Shown here piece after piece: positions 33,352-42,923 of a DNA stretch of 64,000 bases. How positions within the stretch are numbered: position 1 is the first letter of the stretch; each line of letters begins with the position of its first letter. The translations under genes were made by a program, and so were the position numbers. Where the stretch lies: contig JAZKBK010000006.1 of NCBI GenBank assembly GCA_040388625.1, positions 420,702 to 484,701 of the forward strand, given 5' to 3'. Source of the DNA: Gemmatimonadota bacterium. Lineage in GTDB: Bacteria; Gemmatimonadota; Gemmatimonadetes; Gemmatimonadales; Gemmatimonadaceae. The notes under the pieces were generated by a model. It was not told the origin of the DNA. It worked only from the letters and a program-made list of their open reading frames with translations, and searched no databases.

Positions 33352-34839
33352 CTACGGCTTGTCCCACCATACGCGGCCGTTCAGCGTTGCTCCGCCTTGC
33401 GCGGCGCTCGCCGCCTGCCATGCGGCATTGTTGAAGGACTGCTCCGACACCGGGTATGTCAGGCGGCGCGGCACAACCTGCGGCGACGTGATCGCGGCCG
33501 GGCCGGGTTTGAGATCCGGCACGCCAGTGCGGCGCCACGAACTGTATGCTTCCGTTCCTTCGGAGAACAGGGCGATCCAGCGTTGCAGCGCAATCTGCTG
33601 CAGACCGGTTGCCGGCGAGTACGCAACGCGAGGCGAGGCGACGTACGCCGCTGTCACGTTGTCCGCGATTCCGTTGTACTGCATCGACGCCTGAATACCG
33701 GCGTTGTACAGCGCAGCGGGATCGCCCGGTGCCCAGCCACGCGCGGCTGCTTCTGCTTCATCGAACAACACTTCGGAGTACGCCATCAGGATCGATGGAG
33801 TCGCCTTGCCGCGATATGCAATTCCAACGCGCGATGTGTTGTTGATCCCGATTGCGATTGCAGCATCGTCCTGCAATCCGTTCGGCGCACCGACGTAGAG
33901 CTTCTTGCTCGGGCTCGAGATTATCGGGTCGGCGTAGACCGCGAGACGGGGATCGAACACCGTATCTGCCGGCGTCGGCCCGATCGAGATATACAGGCTC
34001 TTCAGGATATTCACCAGCGTCTGGCTCATGTGCTGGTCGTCGCGCGTCACGAAGTTGGCGTAGATCGGATTGTTGTTCGTGCCGTCACCAGGCCACTTGA
34101 GCAGCGCGTTGTCGGCGTTCGATGTGAACACGCCGGCTGCGATCGCTGCCGCGACTTGCGTCTGCGCCGTGGTCGGATCGACCTTGGACAGGCGCAGCGC
34201 ATAACGCAGGCGCAACGAGTTGGCGAACTTCTTCCACTTCGTCGCGTCGCCGTTGTAGATCAGATCGGCGGTTCCATAATTCGCACCGCCGGGTGCGCTG
34301 ATGTCGCTGGCCGTCTTGAGGTCGGCGAGTATTCCCGCATAGATGTCCTTCTGGGCGTCGTATTGCGGGGGTGCCGAAGGATCGGATTTGTTGGCCTGCG
34401 AGTATGGGATGTCACCCCATATATCGGTCATGATTCCGAACGTCCACGACTTCATCACGAGCGCTGGAGCGACGATGTTCGCACTGTCCTTCTGACTCGT
34501 GTGCGCGAGAATCGTCGCGAGATCCTGCAGACCTCCAGCGTAGAAACCGGACCAGTATCCGTTGATGTTGTCCGGACGAATCGAATACGTGTCCTCGTCC
34601 GTGAAACGGTCCATTGCGATGTGCTGCGCCCAGAGCGAAGTGAGCGTCAGATCGAAGCTTCCCCCGCGCGCGCGCCCGACGACGTCTGTTATGGCCGTCG
34701 GAAACAGGAACTGAGGAGTTACACTGCCTGGCGCGTTCGGATTCTTGTTGATTCCGGTAAGGCCGCTGTTGTCGCATCCGCTTGCCAGTAGTGCAAGAGC
34801 AAGCGCGGACGTCACGCCGATTGTTGTTGAGAGTCTCAT
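33352..34839 (-). CDS. SusD/RagB-like outer-membrane lipoprotein (SusD-like 2 type)
   Basis: This 495-residue protein has a signal ending LLASGCDN (Cys22) and continues with TGINKNPNAPGSVTPQFLFP, the N-terminus of the SusD-like_2 family. YSQANKSDPSAPPQYDAQKD and YYGTAD-type segments plus WKKFANSLRLRYALRLS, the TPR-like helices, are family features. SusD proteins are surface lids that capture substrate for a SusC porin. The gene follows SusC after 34 bases. No glycan-degrading enzyme is adjacent, so peptide or other oligomer import is possible. Confidence 0.94.
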   Translation of the reverse strand: MRLSTTIGVTSALALALLASGCDNSGLTGINKNPNAPGSVTPQFLFPTAITDVVGRARGGSFDLTLTSLWAQHIAMDRFTDEDTYSIRPDNINGYWSGFYAGGLQDLATILAHTSQKDSANIVAPALVMKSWTFGIMTDIWGDIPYSQANKSDPSAPPQYDAQKDIYAGILADLKTASDISAPGGANYGTADLIYNGDATKWKKFANSLRLRYALRLSKVDPTTAQTQVAAAIAAGVFTSNADNALLKWPGDGTNNNPIYANFVTRDDQHMSQTLVNILKSLYISIGPTPADTVFDPRLAVYADPIISSPSKKLYVGAPNGLQDDAAIAIGINNTSRVGIAYRGKATPSILMAYSEVLFDEAEAAARGWAPGDPAALYNAGIQASMQYNGIADNVTAAYVASPRVAYSPATGLQQIALQRWIALFSEGTEAYSSWRRTGVPDLKPGPAAITSPQVVPRRLTYPVSEQSFNNAAWQAASAAQGGATLNGRVWWDKP

Positions 34840-34873
34840 ATGCTCATCTCATTCTGAGAGTATTGGGTGGCGG

Positions 34874-37800
34874 TCACGGCGTGACGTTGACGGAAAAGCC
34901 GAGGCTCTTCGTGGATGGGACACCGATGAACTCGATTCCCTGAACATTGCTGTTGTCGAACGCAGTCTCTGGATCGATGTTCGGAGCCGCGGCGTGCAGC
35001 CACAGATTCCGTCCAACGAACGCCACGTTCATCGCCGAGACGCGGAACCGGCCGGCCACCGACTGCGGCACCTCGTAGTTGAGTCTCACTTCACGCAGCT
35101 TGGTGAAGGTTGCACTCACTATGTTGGCTTCGTGGTTCTGGAACAGGGAGTTGAAATACGCCTGTGATGTAACCTTCGTCGTATTCGGACTTCCATCCGC
35201 ATTCACACCACTGACGATCAGTCCGCCACCATCGGCGAGCGACTCGGCCGTCTCGCGGCCGAGCAGCGAGGACTTGAGTACTCCCGACTCCTCGCCGAAC
35301 ATCTTGGTGGTGCTGAAGATCTGACCACCCTGCTTGGTGTCGAAGAGGAAGCTGAAATCCCAGTGGCCATAGTGGAACTTGTTCTGCAGGCCACCGATCC
35401 AGTTCGGCGAATAGTGTCCGAGCACACGCTGTGTCGGATCGGTCTGCGGAAGGCCATTGAGCGTGATCAACTGGCCCTGTGCGTTGCGCAGATACGGATT
35501 CCCGTACAGGGTCCCGTAAGGCTGATTCGCGCGAGCCTCGACGCTGAGTCCCCAGTAGGTGCCGAGCACGACGGTCTGAAGTCCCTTGTACAGACTTACG
35601 ACCTCGCTCCGGTTTCTCGCATAGTTCCCCGTGACATCCCACTGGAAGTTGCCGCGCTTGATGGGTGTGACGTTGAGCTGGCCTTCGATACCGTGGTTAC
35701 GCAGCGATCCGGCGTTGACGACCGCCGATGTGTATCCGATGGTCGAGGTGATCTGGGCGGGAATGATCTGATCGCTCGTGAGCTTGTTGTAGTACGATCC
35801 ATCGAACGAAACGCGATCGTCCAGGAATCGCAGCTCTGCACCGGTCTCCCACGAGCGTGTGCGCTCGGGCTTGAGATTCGAATTCGGAATCTGATCCGGC
35901 ACGGTGAACCGCGGAATCGATCCGAACGGAGTGCCGGGCGAATACGTCACGGCGAGCTGGTATGGATCGGCGTCGTTACCGACCTGTGCCCAGCTTGCGC
36001 GCAGCTTTCCATATGAGAGCAACCCGCCCATGTGAAGCGCCGGCACTGCGTCGGTGAAGACGAAGCTGCCCGACACCGAGGGATAGAAGTACGAGTTGTT
36101 TCCCTGAGGGAGCGTGGACGACCAGTCGTTGCGGCCGGTTGCGTCCAGGAACAGGTAGTTGTCCCACGAGAACTGCGCCTGGCCGTACAAGCTGTTGGTC
36201 TGGCGAGACGATGCGAACGACGACACCAGAGGCGTTACTGCGGAGTTCCCGATGTTGAACGTGCCGGGAATTACGAGGTGCGGCGTACCGTCGTTGTAAT
36301 TGCTGTTGGCGTTGTCGCGGCGGTTACCACCGAAATTGAACGTCATTCCGAGCTTGCCCGTCGGCTTCTTCTCCGCGGTCAGCAGGAAGTCGCTGTTCGT
36401 CTCGCGAACGAAGAGATTCTGCTCGAAGAACGCGCCGCCTGCGTAATCGACACCGATGTTGCCATTGGCGTATTCCTGCTTGCGCCAGTCGCGGTGCCAG
36501 TCGGTTCCGGTTCTGGCCATACCAGTCAACCAGTCGTTGAACTTGTACGTCACGTCGCCGGAGCCGATCACGCGATCGCGCGTGTCAGCATTGGGGTCCG
36601 CGTAAACATCCCAATACGGATTGTTGGTGGTGGTGTGGTTCGGTCCGTTCTGCGTACCGTCAGGATTGATGTAATTCTTCATGTGCGGGAGATCGCGCTG
36701 GCGACCGCCCCAGATCATGAGGTTGAAGATCGCGCTGTTGGCGTTGTAACCCGTCTGCGGTCTGTTCTGATTCCGATCCTGGATGTACTGCACGTTCGCG
36801 CGCGTGCTCAGTTTGGACGTGATCTGCGCACCGCCGTTCATGCTGAGATTGAGGCGCTGGAGCGTGTTGGTTGGATAGATCGACTTCACGTCCAGATTGG
36901 TCGCGCTGATGCGGATGTCCGAGCGCGGGCCAGCTGCGGTGACCGCGACGTTCGTCGTGGAGGTGCGGCCGGTATTGAAGAAGTCAGATACGTTGTTCGG
37001 GGCCGGAACCCATGGCTCTGGAACTCCGTTGCTCCACCATTGGACGATCGGCCGGCCATCCATCTTGGGACCCCAGCTGCGGTTGACGTTGTCGCTGATT
37101 CCGCCGCCCTTGCCATCCTTGTAGGCGAAATTGCCACCGGAGCCCTGACCGTACACGTTCTGAAACTCGGGCAGCCGGAGCGGTGTCTCGAAGGTGAGAT
37201 TCTGGCTCACCTTGACGCCCATCCCCTGGGTGCCCTTGCCGGTCTTCGTCGTGATGACGATCGCCCCGTTCGCGGCGCGTGCGCCGTACAGCGCGGCTGC
37301 GTTGGCACCGGCGAGAACGCTGATCGACTCGATGTCGTCAGGGTTGATGTCCGAAGCCGCGTTGCCGAAGTCGAATCCGCCAAACCCGCTGTTGGTGCTG
37401 GCGGAGTTGTCGATCGGAATACCATCCACCACGAAGAGCGGCTGGTTGTTGCCGGTGATGGAGTTCTCGCCGCGTATCACGATGCGGGACGATCCGCCTG
37501 GCGGACCATCATTCGTGACCTCGACGCCGGGCACCTTGCCCGCGAGCGCGTTGACGATATTGGGCTCACGCGCTGCGGTGAGCTCACTCGCGTTAACGCT
37601 GGTCTGGGCCACACCGAGCGATCGCTTGTCGCGCTGAATGCCGAGCGCGGTGACGACGACGCCCTCGAGCGCGGTAGTGGTCGCGGTGAGCGTGAAGTCG
37701 TGTGTGTTCGTTCCCGCGGTGAGAACAATCGAGGCGGTTCCGATCTTGTATCCGATGCGTCGCGCCGTAAGCGTGACGGCCCTGCCGGTGATCCGGTCAG

Positions 37801-38008
37801 CGGAGACGGTGAACGAGTAACGCCCGTCCTCCCCCGTCGTGGACCCGATGTTCATTCCGGTGACAAAGACGCTGGCACCCGGCAGCGGCGCGCCGCCCAC
37901 GGCTGTCACGCGCCCGGTGACCTGGGCGCTACCCTGAGCGTGTGACCAGCTCGGCAATAGCGCCAGCGCACCCGTGAGCACGGTGGTGAGTCGAACGAGA
38001 CGTCCCAT
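34874..38008 (-). CDS. SusC/RagA-type TonB-linked outer-membrane transporter
   Basis: This 1044-residue protein has a signal peptide ending SWSHAQG, a carboxypeptidase-regulatory-like domain (VTGRVTAVGGAPLPGASVFV), a plug domain with LAGKVPGVEVTNDGPPGGSS and the SusC plug motif YGARAANGAIVITTKTGKG, and a 22-strand barrel ending LGFSVNVTP. This is the RagA/SusC layout. The ATG at 38008 has AAGGAGG about ten bases upstream; a start at 38197 would include the promoter. It is cotranscribed with the SusD gene at 33352-34839. Confidence 0.95.
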   Translation of the reverse strand: MGRLVRLTTVLTGALALLPSWSHAQGSAQVTGRVTAVGGAPLPGASVFVTGMNIGSTTGEDGRYSFTVSADRITGRAVTLTARRIGYKIGTASIVLTAGTNTHDFTLTATTTALEGVVVTALGIQRDKRSLGVAQTSVNASELTAAREPNIVNALAGKVPGVEVTNDGPPGGSSRIVIRGENSITGNNQPLFVVDGIPIDNSASTNSGFGGFDFGNAASDINPDDIESISVLAGANAAALYGARAANGAIVITTKTGKGTQGMGVKVSQNLTFETPLRLPEFQNVYGQGSGGNFAYKDGKGGGISDNVNRSWGPKMDGRPIVQWWSNGVPEPWVPAPNNVSDFFNTGRTSTTNVAVTAAGPRSDIRISATNLDVKSIYPTNTLQRLNLSMNGGAQITSKLSTRANVQYIQDRNQNRPQTGYNANSAIFNLMIWGGRQRDLPHMKNYINPDGTQNGPNHTTTNNPYWDVYADPNADTRDRVIGSGDVTYKFNDWLTGMARTGTDWHRDWRKQEYANGNIGVDYAGGAFFEQNLFVRETNSDFLLTAEKKPTGKLGMTFNFGGNRRDNANSNYNDGTPHLVIPGTFNIGNSAVTPLVSSFASSRQTNSLYGQAQFSWDNYLFLDATGRNDWSSTLPQGNNSYFYPSVSGSFVFTDAVPALHMGGLLSYGKLRASWAQVGNDADPYQLAVTYSPGTPFGSIPRFTVPDQIPNSNLKPERTRSWETGAELRFLDDRVSFDGSYYNKLTSDQIIPAQITSTIGYTSAVVNAGSLRNHGIEGQLNVTPIKRGNFQWDVTGNYARNRSEVVSLYKGLQTVVLGTYWGLSVEARANQPYGTLYGNPYLRNAQGQLITLNGLPQTDPTQRVLGHYSPNWIGGLQNKFHYGHWDFSFLFDTKQGGQIFSTTKMFGEESGVLKSSLLGRETAESLADGGGLIVSGVNADGSPNTTKVTSQAYFNSLFQNHEANIVSATFTKLREVRLNYEVPQSVAGRFRVSAMNVAFVGRNLWLHAAAPNIDPETAFDNSNVQGIEFIGVPSTKSLGFSVNVTP

Positions 38009-38078
38009 CCTTTTTCCTCCTTGGCGACCTGGTATTGGGAAATGGTACGAACTTGATACAGATCTGTTTCCCACGGAT

Positions 38079-38106
38079 AAAGTATCCAGTATGCGGTTAT
38101 TGACAA
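38079..38106 (-). promoter_or_regulatory. Candidate promoter of the distal SusC/SusD operon
   Basis: On the minus strand TTGTCA (38106-38101) and TACTTT (38084-38079) are separated by 16 bases, 5/6 and 4/6 matches to the sigma-70 -35 and -10 hexamers. They lie about 70 bases before the SusC start, in the non-coding gap. Position supports it; the motif match is moderate. Confidence 0.4.
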
Positions 38107-38398
38107 GCAGGAACCGGTGAACGGTCACATTTGAGGCATGAACGGCGCATTCGCGGTGAAAAGACCCTCCAGGCCACGCGGATTCCGCCGTTCCCATCCT
38201 CGCACGGCCTGAATCGGGTCGCCATCGTGCCTAACCCCCTGCACGGCATATGGCCCGAATCGCTCGTTAAACATTTGGCGCGGGGCACCGCTTGGGTGCC
38301 GACCGCTTCCATTACATGGCTCGCCATGGAGTCTTCGACGGCGAGCGAAGCGGACTGCGGGCTGGCAAACTGGGCGTCATTCGCGAGTGATGCCCAAT

Positions 38399-38529
38399 AA
38401 ACGTCATTCCCGCGAAAGCGGGAATCCATCTGCTGCCGACCCACACGACGCTGCCATCGCGTCCAGAGATCGATAACATGGATTCCCGAGGCGCGGATGC
38501 ATCCGCGCCCTACAGCGGGAATGACGTTT
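38399..38529. repeat. REPIN-like element, two inverted REP units
   Basis: The element is bounded by perfect 15-base inverted ends, AAACGTCATTCCCGC (38399-38413) and its complement (38515-38529). A second inner pair, CGGGAATCCAT (38419-38429) and ATGGATTCCCG (38478-38488), is also an exact inverted repeat. The left unit is a compact GAAA-loop hairpin; the right unit has a 26-base loop containing the 18-base palindrome at 38491-38508. This matches the REP doublet (REPIN) pattern mobilised by RAYT transposases, none of which is in the window. Confidence 0.8.
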
Positions 38530-38569
38530 ACCTGGAATTACTTACCTCAAATCCTGTTCACCAGACGAC

Positions 38570-41338
38570 TTACTGTTTCAACAACGGATCCGGCTGCATT
38601 ACAATACTTCCGTTCGACGTGCTTCCGCCGTAAGTGAGCTTGAGCTTGTAGACTCCCGGGGTAATGACGGCTGGCGGCGCGCGGCGTGCACGTGCACCCG
38701 GAGCAGCAGTTGGCGGTGCTTCCATCCGACCGTCCCACGCGTAACGCGTAATTCCTGGCCTGGCTGGCACTGACAGCGTGCGCGAACGTCCATCCGGGCT
38801 CGTTATCTCGAGCGTCGCAGTCCCCGATGCGCCGGCGCCGAGGCTGAACGTGATCAGCGGCGTGTTCACGATGTGCGAGCGGTCACGCATCTGATAATTG
38901 ACTGGTTCGATGTACGGAGGATTCCCACCTGCGTACGTGTTCTCGCCCATCTGCCCACTGCGACTCTCGTCCACCCATATCGTGGCCGGGCGCTGCACGA
39001 ACAGATGCGCGGCAGTCGTAGCCAGAGCCGGCTTCCATTCTTCGAGCGCTGTGATGTCGTCCAGGATGTAGATGCCGCGGCCGTGCGTGCCGAGTATTAC
39101 GTCGCGATCCCGCGGATGAATGACTATGTCATGGACGGCGACGACGGGCAGGCCATTCTGCATCGGCCGCCACGTGTTGCCGCGATCGAGAGAAACCTGC
39201 ACGCCGTGCTCGGTGCCCACGAACAGCAGATTCGGGTTTCTCGAATCTTCCTCGATTACGTACACTGGCGAATTCTGTGCGAGTCCGGCAGACAGGTTCT
39301 TCCATGTCTTGCCGCCGTCGGTCGTTCTGAACAGCCACGGAGCGCGGTTATCGCTGCGATGGCCATCGAACGAGACGTACGCGGTATTCGCGTCCGTCGC
39401 CGACGCGACTATGCGACTCACCCACGTCCCCTTCGGTACGTCGGGGATGTTTGCGTCGACTTGTGTCCAGGTAGCACCGTCATTGCGCGTCAGCCACACA
39501 TTTCCGTCGTCAGTGCCGGCCCATATCGTTCCCTTCGCAATCGGAGATTCGGATACGGAAAAGATCGTCGCGTAGCTTTCCGCACCTGTTTCGTCAGGAG
39601 TGAGGCCACCAGTTCCGACTCCGTTCTTCGAGAGGTCGTGTTTCGACAGATCCTTGCTGATCGCCTTCCACGTCACGCCCTTGTCGGTCGACTTGAGCAG
39701 ATAGTTGGATCCGTAGTACAGAACGTCGGGATTGTGCGGCGAGAGTATGTACGGCGAGGTCCAGTTGAAGCGAAGGCGTGGAAGTGGATCGCCCGCCTTT
39801 ACAGGTGGAGCGACGTTCTTGAAGTTGACGATGTTCGCTTCCGTTATTCGCCGCTCGGTATCGGTGTGGCCGATGGGATCGACGACGCGAAACGATGCCT
39901 GGGTGCCTTCCGAATACACGGTGCGCCAGTCGCGTGGATCGACTGCTACGTACTGGCCATCGTCCCAGTGCAGCTTCCATGCGGCGTCGTTGCGAATGCC
40001 GAGTGCGTCGCGTGTGAAGCTCATCGTCCCGACCGTGCCGTTGTCCTGCAGCCCGGCATAGATCGCGTACGGCGTGCGCATGTCGACGGCGACCTTGTAC
40101 GCCTGCATGATGGGCAGATTGTCGAAGAAGATGAACGACGATCCGTTATCGTGCGTGAGCGTCAGACCCTTGTCCTTGCCAAGATAGAAGCGATCCTTGT
40201 GTGCCGGATCGATCCACATCGCATGATGATCGTAGTTGGGTCCGAACGGCGCGCGCGCCGCCTCGAATGTCCTGCCGCCGTCGGTCGACCACTGGAAGCT
40301 GGTCGTGAGCACGTACACGAGCTGATCGTCGGACGGGTTGATGCGAATTTGGCTGTAATAGAAAGGTCGGTTGTTGTAGCGATTGAGGTACCGCCACGTT
40401 GCGCCGCCATCCTCGCTGCGATAGATGCCGGAGCCGGCCGTTGCGAGATCCTCCGAGCCAGGCTTCGCCTCGACAATCGCCATGAGAATCTTCGGATTCC
40501 TGTGATACACGTCGAGCCCGATGCGTCCGGTTTCTCCCGTCGGCAATCCGTTCGCCAACCTGGTCCACGTTCTGCCGCCATCGGTCGTCTTGAAGATTCC
40601 GCCGTCGGTGCTGCCAGCGTTGTAGCGCCACGGAAGACGCTCGCGCTGATAGAACGCTGCGTAGAGAACGTTCGGGTCGCTGGGATCCATGACGACATCG
40701 GTGGCGCCGATCCTGGGATCGTTCGGCAGTCCACCGCCTAGCTTCTCCCAGTTCTTTCCGCCGTCGGTGGTCTTGAATACGCCACGATCGCCGGTTGACG
40801 CCCAGAGATTTCCGATCGCCGCAACGTAAACAGTATCCGGACTTCTGGGATGCGTGACGATGCGCGCAATCTGGAACGTGTTGCGCAGTCCGACGTTGGT
40901 GAACGTTTCGCCACCGTCGGTCGACTTGTAGATCCCGTCGCCCCACGCAACGCTGTTGCGGTTGTTCGCCTCACCGGTGCCGACCCACAGGATGCGTGGA
41001 TCAGGCTGGTATATCTTGATGTCGCCGATCGACGACGATCCGTAATGGTCGAAGATCGGCGTCCATGTCGTTCCTGCATTGGTGCTCTTCCAGACTCCGC
41101 CGGAGGCTGCGGCCGCGATCACGAAACGGAAATCGGTATCCAGCGCCTCGACGTCGGTGATGCGTCCGCCGGGCGAGCCGGGCCCGATGCTGCGCCACTG
41201 ATAGTCCGCAAGCACCGAACCGGTTTGGTCGGGCGACGTCGCCTGAGCGCGTGCAGTGACGGGTGATAGCAGACCGGCGCCTGAAACAAGCGTGCCGGTC
41301 AGCAGGAATCGCCGCGCTCTGAAAAGCATTACTGGCAT
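38570..41338 (-). CDS. Sortilin-like (VPS10/BNR) beta-propeller protein, secreted
   Basis: This protein of about 922 residues has a signal peptide (LLTGTLVSGAGLLSPVTARAQ). It is a large propeller with repeated S-T-D-G-G/A-x-T-W (BNR/Asp-box) motifs such as GVWKSTNAGTTWTPIFD, GIYKSTDGGETFTNV and GVFKTTDGGKNWEKL, the Sortilin N-terminal type. A C-terminal beta domain begins near GSGTATLEITSPDGRSRTL. Function in bacteria is unknown; homologues are annotated as glycosyl hydrolases without proof. The start could be ATG 41338 or 41329, overlapping the upstream SusD stop (TAATG). It is the last gene of the SusC/SusD operon at 41329-46064. Confidence 0.9.
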   Translation of the reverse strand: MPVMLFRARRFLLTGTLVSGAGLLSPVTARAQATSPDQTGSVLADYQWRSIGPGSPGGRITDVEALDTDFRFVIAAAASGGVWKSTNAGTTWTPIFDHYGSSSIGDIKIYQPDPRILWVGTGEANNRNSVAWGDGIYKSTDGGETFTNVGLRNTFQIARIVTHPRSPDTVYVAAIGNLWASTGDRGVFKTTDGGKNWEKLGGGLPNDPRIGATDVVMDPSDPNVLYAAFYQRERLPWRYNAGSTDGGIFKTTDGGRTWTRLANGLPTGETGRIGLDVYHRNPKILMAIVEAKPGSEDLATAGSGIYRSEDGGATWRYLNRYNNRPFYYSQIRINPSDDQLVYVLTTSFQWSTDGGRTFEAARAPFGPNYDHHAMWIDPAHKDRFYLGKDKGLTLTHDNGSSFIFFDNLPIMQAYKVAVDMRTPYAIYAGLQDNGTVGTMSFTRDALGIRNDAAWKLHWDDGQYVAVDPRDWRTVYSEGTQASFRVVDPIGHTDTERRITEANIVNFKNVAPPVKAGDPLPRLRFNWTSPYILSPHNPDVLYYGSNYLLKSTDKGVTWKAISKDLSKHDLSKNGVGTGGLTPDETGAESYATIFSVSESPIAKGTIWAGTDDGNVWLTRNDGATWTQVDANIPDVPKGTWVSRIVASATDANTAYVSFDGHRSDNRAPWLFRTTDGGKTWKNLSAGLAQNSPVYVIEEDSRNPNLLFVGTEHGVQVSLDRGNTWRPMQNGLPVVAVHDIVIHPRDRDVILGTHGRGIYILDDITALEEWKPALATTAAHLFVQRPATIWVDESRSGQMGENTYAGGNPPYIEPVNYQMRDRSHIVNTPLITFSLGAGASGTATLEITSPDGRSRTLSVPARPGITRYAWDGRMEAPPTAAPGARARRAPPAVITPGVYKLKLTYGGSTSNGSIVMQPDPLLKQ

Positions 41339-42903
41339 CGTGCCAGCGCAACTGGACACTTCTCAGGTGCAGGCGCAGGTGCGCTGCCCGGATTACCCGC
41401 ACCGCCGTAACTGTACAGTGCGCGGCGCAGCGTCGCCAGCTCCGCACCAGGAACCGGCAGTTGAACGATGCTGTTCTCCGGCAACGTCTGCCATCCGCGC
41501 GCGTCGAAGAATGCGATGACTCCGTTCACGCCGTAGTTCTCGATTCCCTTCTCATAGCGAAGTGCGTCCCACAGGCTGCCGCACTGCCCGTTCAACTTGC
41601 GCGGCACGCAGCCGGCCTCGTCCGGCGGTCCATCGACGGTAACCGGCGGGAGTTGTCCGTTCGCGACGCGCGTCTTGTTGATGAGTGGCACGGCCTCGCT
41701 GGCGCGACCGAGGCGGATCAACGCCTCTGCTTTCAGCAAGTCCATCTCGGTGCGCGTCATGTCCGGCGTCGGGCCGTTCTGCCAGCTCGTGCCGGTACCG
41801 TTTCGAATGTAGTAGTAGTACGAGTAGCGATACGTGCCGCGGCTCGCGGCTCCAATCGACGACGCATTGTAACCGATATACTTGCCGGTGGCCGTCGGAC
41901 CCGCTGCGCCCTGTATGCGACGATCCCTGGTACGCATCTGGAATGGCTGGCGGCTCGTCAACGGTGTGTTGATCCAGTTCTGATATCCACCACTTGAGTC
42001 CGCCGGTCCCAGCAGCCAGTAGCTCGGACGCCCATAATCACTCGGCGGCCCGCTCCGTACGCGTGCGGCGAGACGCTGCCAGTCATCCCACAGAATGTTC
42101 GGTTGCGCCACGGGTGCAAAGTCTGTCGTGATGCCGGCGTCGATTCTACGGATCACCTCGTTCCAGTCCACTGCCGCGCGCTCCGCGCTCGTGCGCGGTG
42201 AGTATGCGAGCAATCGCGCTGCGAACGAATTCGCCAGCCTCGCAAAACCATTCTGATCCATCGCTGCGAACATCCACGAATCACCCGGCAACGTGAAGTT
42301 GGCGGTTTTGGAAATCGCGATCGCGCTATCGAGCTGGCCGATCGCCGCCTTGATCACCGCGGGATACGGCTGAAATTGCGGCGTCGTGATCGTATCCAGC
42401 GCGAGCTTCTCGGTGGCGACGAAGGCCGAGTCGTAATAGAGGCCGAGATATCCGTGCGACACTCCCTGCATGAACTTGCCAACGGCGCGGGTGCGCGTAG
42501 TGCGCGCCGCGTCACCGATTACCAGACCACCGTCGATCGCGATGAGCGCGTCGTTGACAGTCGAGATCGTACTGTACAGATCGTACCACGGCCGCTGATT
42601 GACGCTATTCTGCGTGTTGACAGGGCTGTTGTTCCACGCCGAGCGCGGCTCTGTCGAGATCTCGAGCTGGCCGAAGTCGGCGAATCCCGATGTAACGTCG
42701 TGCGCGACTGTGGAAAATGCCCACGACGGATAGTTCCCGTGGCCAGCAACGGGCCACCAGGTGCGGAACGAGCTCGCGACGAACGTCTCCGCGGATACCG
42801 GAGCCTTGGTCGCACGGGCGCGGTCCGGCGCATTCGGATCAGTGACCGCGAGGTCCTGACATCCTGCAATCAACAGCGCGAACGCTGGAATGAGTTTTCT
42901 CAT
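41329..42903 (-). CDS. SusD/RagB-type outer-membrane lipoprotein, second copy
   Basis: This 524-residue protein starts with MRKLIPAFALLIAGCQ (lipobox Cys15) and DLAVTDPNAPDRARA, the RagB/SusD N-terminus. Helical repeats follow, with RTRAVGKFMQGVSHGYLGLYYDSAF and an acidic C-terminal region ending in PVPGAELATLRRALYS, typical of the family. GGAG lies upstream of the ATG at 42903. It is placed 20 bases after SusC and one to ten bases before the VPS10 gene, so all three are one operon. It is not closely similar to the SusD at 33352-34839. Confidence 0.93.
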   Translation of the reverse strand: MRKLIPAFALLIAGCQDLAVTDPNAPDRARATKAPVSAETFVASSFRTWWPVAGHGNYPSWAFSTVAHDVTSGFADFGQLEISTEPRSAWNNSPVNTQNSVNQRPWYDLYSTISTVNDALIAIDGGLVIGDAARTTRTRAVGKFMQGVSHGYLGLYYDSAFVATEKLALDTITTPQFQPYPAVIKAAIGQLDSAIAISKTANFTLPGDSWMFAAMDQNGFARLANSFAARLLAYSPRTSAERAAVDWNEVIRRIDAGITTDFAPVAQPNILWDDWQRLAARVRSGPPSDYGRPSYWLLGPADSSGGYQNWINTPLTSRQPFQMRTRDRRIQGAAGPTATGKYIGYNASSIGAASRGTYRYSYYYYIRNGTGTSWQNGPTPDMTRTEMDLLKAEALIRLGRASEAVPLINKTRVANGQLPPVTVDGPPDEAGCVPRKLNGQCGSLWDALRYEKGIENYGVNGVIAFFDARGWQTLPENSIVQLPVPGAELATLRRALYSYGGAGNPGSAPAPAPEKCPVALARCQ

Positions 42904-42923
42904 GTGGTGTCTCCGGGTCGCCA

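Larger units (their letters stand above)
38009..38569. other. Non-coding gap between the two SusC/SusD systems
   Basis: These 561 bases hold no gene. Contents seen are the SusC Shine-Dalgarno (38013-38025), a candidate promoter (38079-38106), a GGCACC/GGTGCC hairpin near 38284-38300, an imperfect 8-bp hairpin at 38372-38395 and the REPIN-like element 38399-38529. The rest shows nothing I can interpret. Confidence 0.7.

Noticed and set aside
36032-37945. Plus-strand open frame of 637 codons opposite SusC
   Set aside because: Arg/Val/His-rich composition without domains, antisense to a complete SusC with signal peptide and plug motifs.
38873-40741. Plus-strand open frame of 622 codons opposite the VPS10 gene
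   Set aside because: Mirror frame of a repeat-containing gene; no motifs and no ribosome-binding site.
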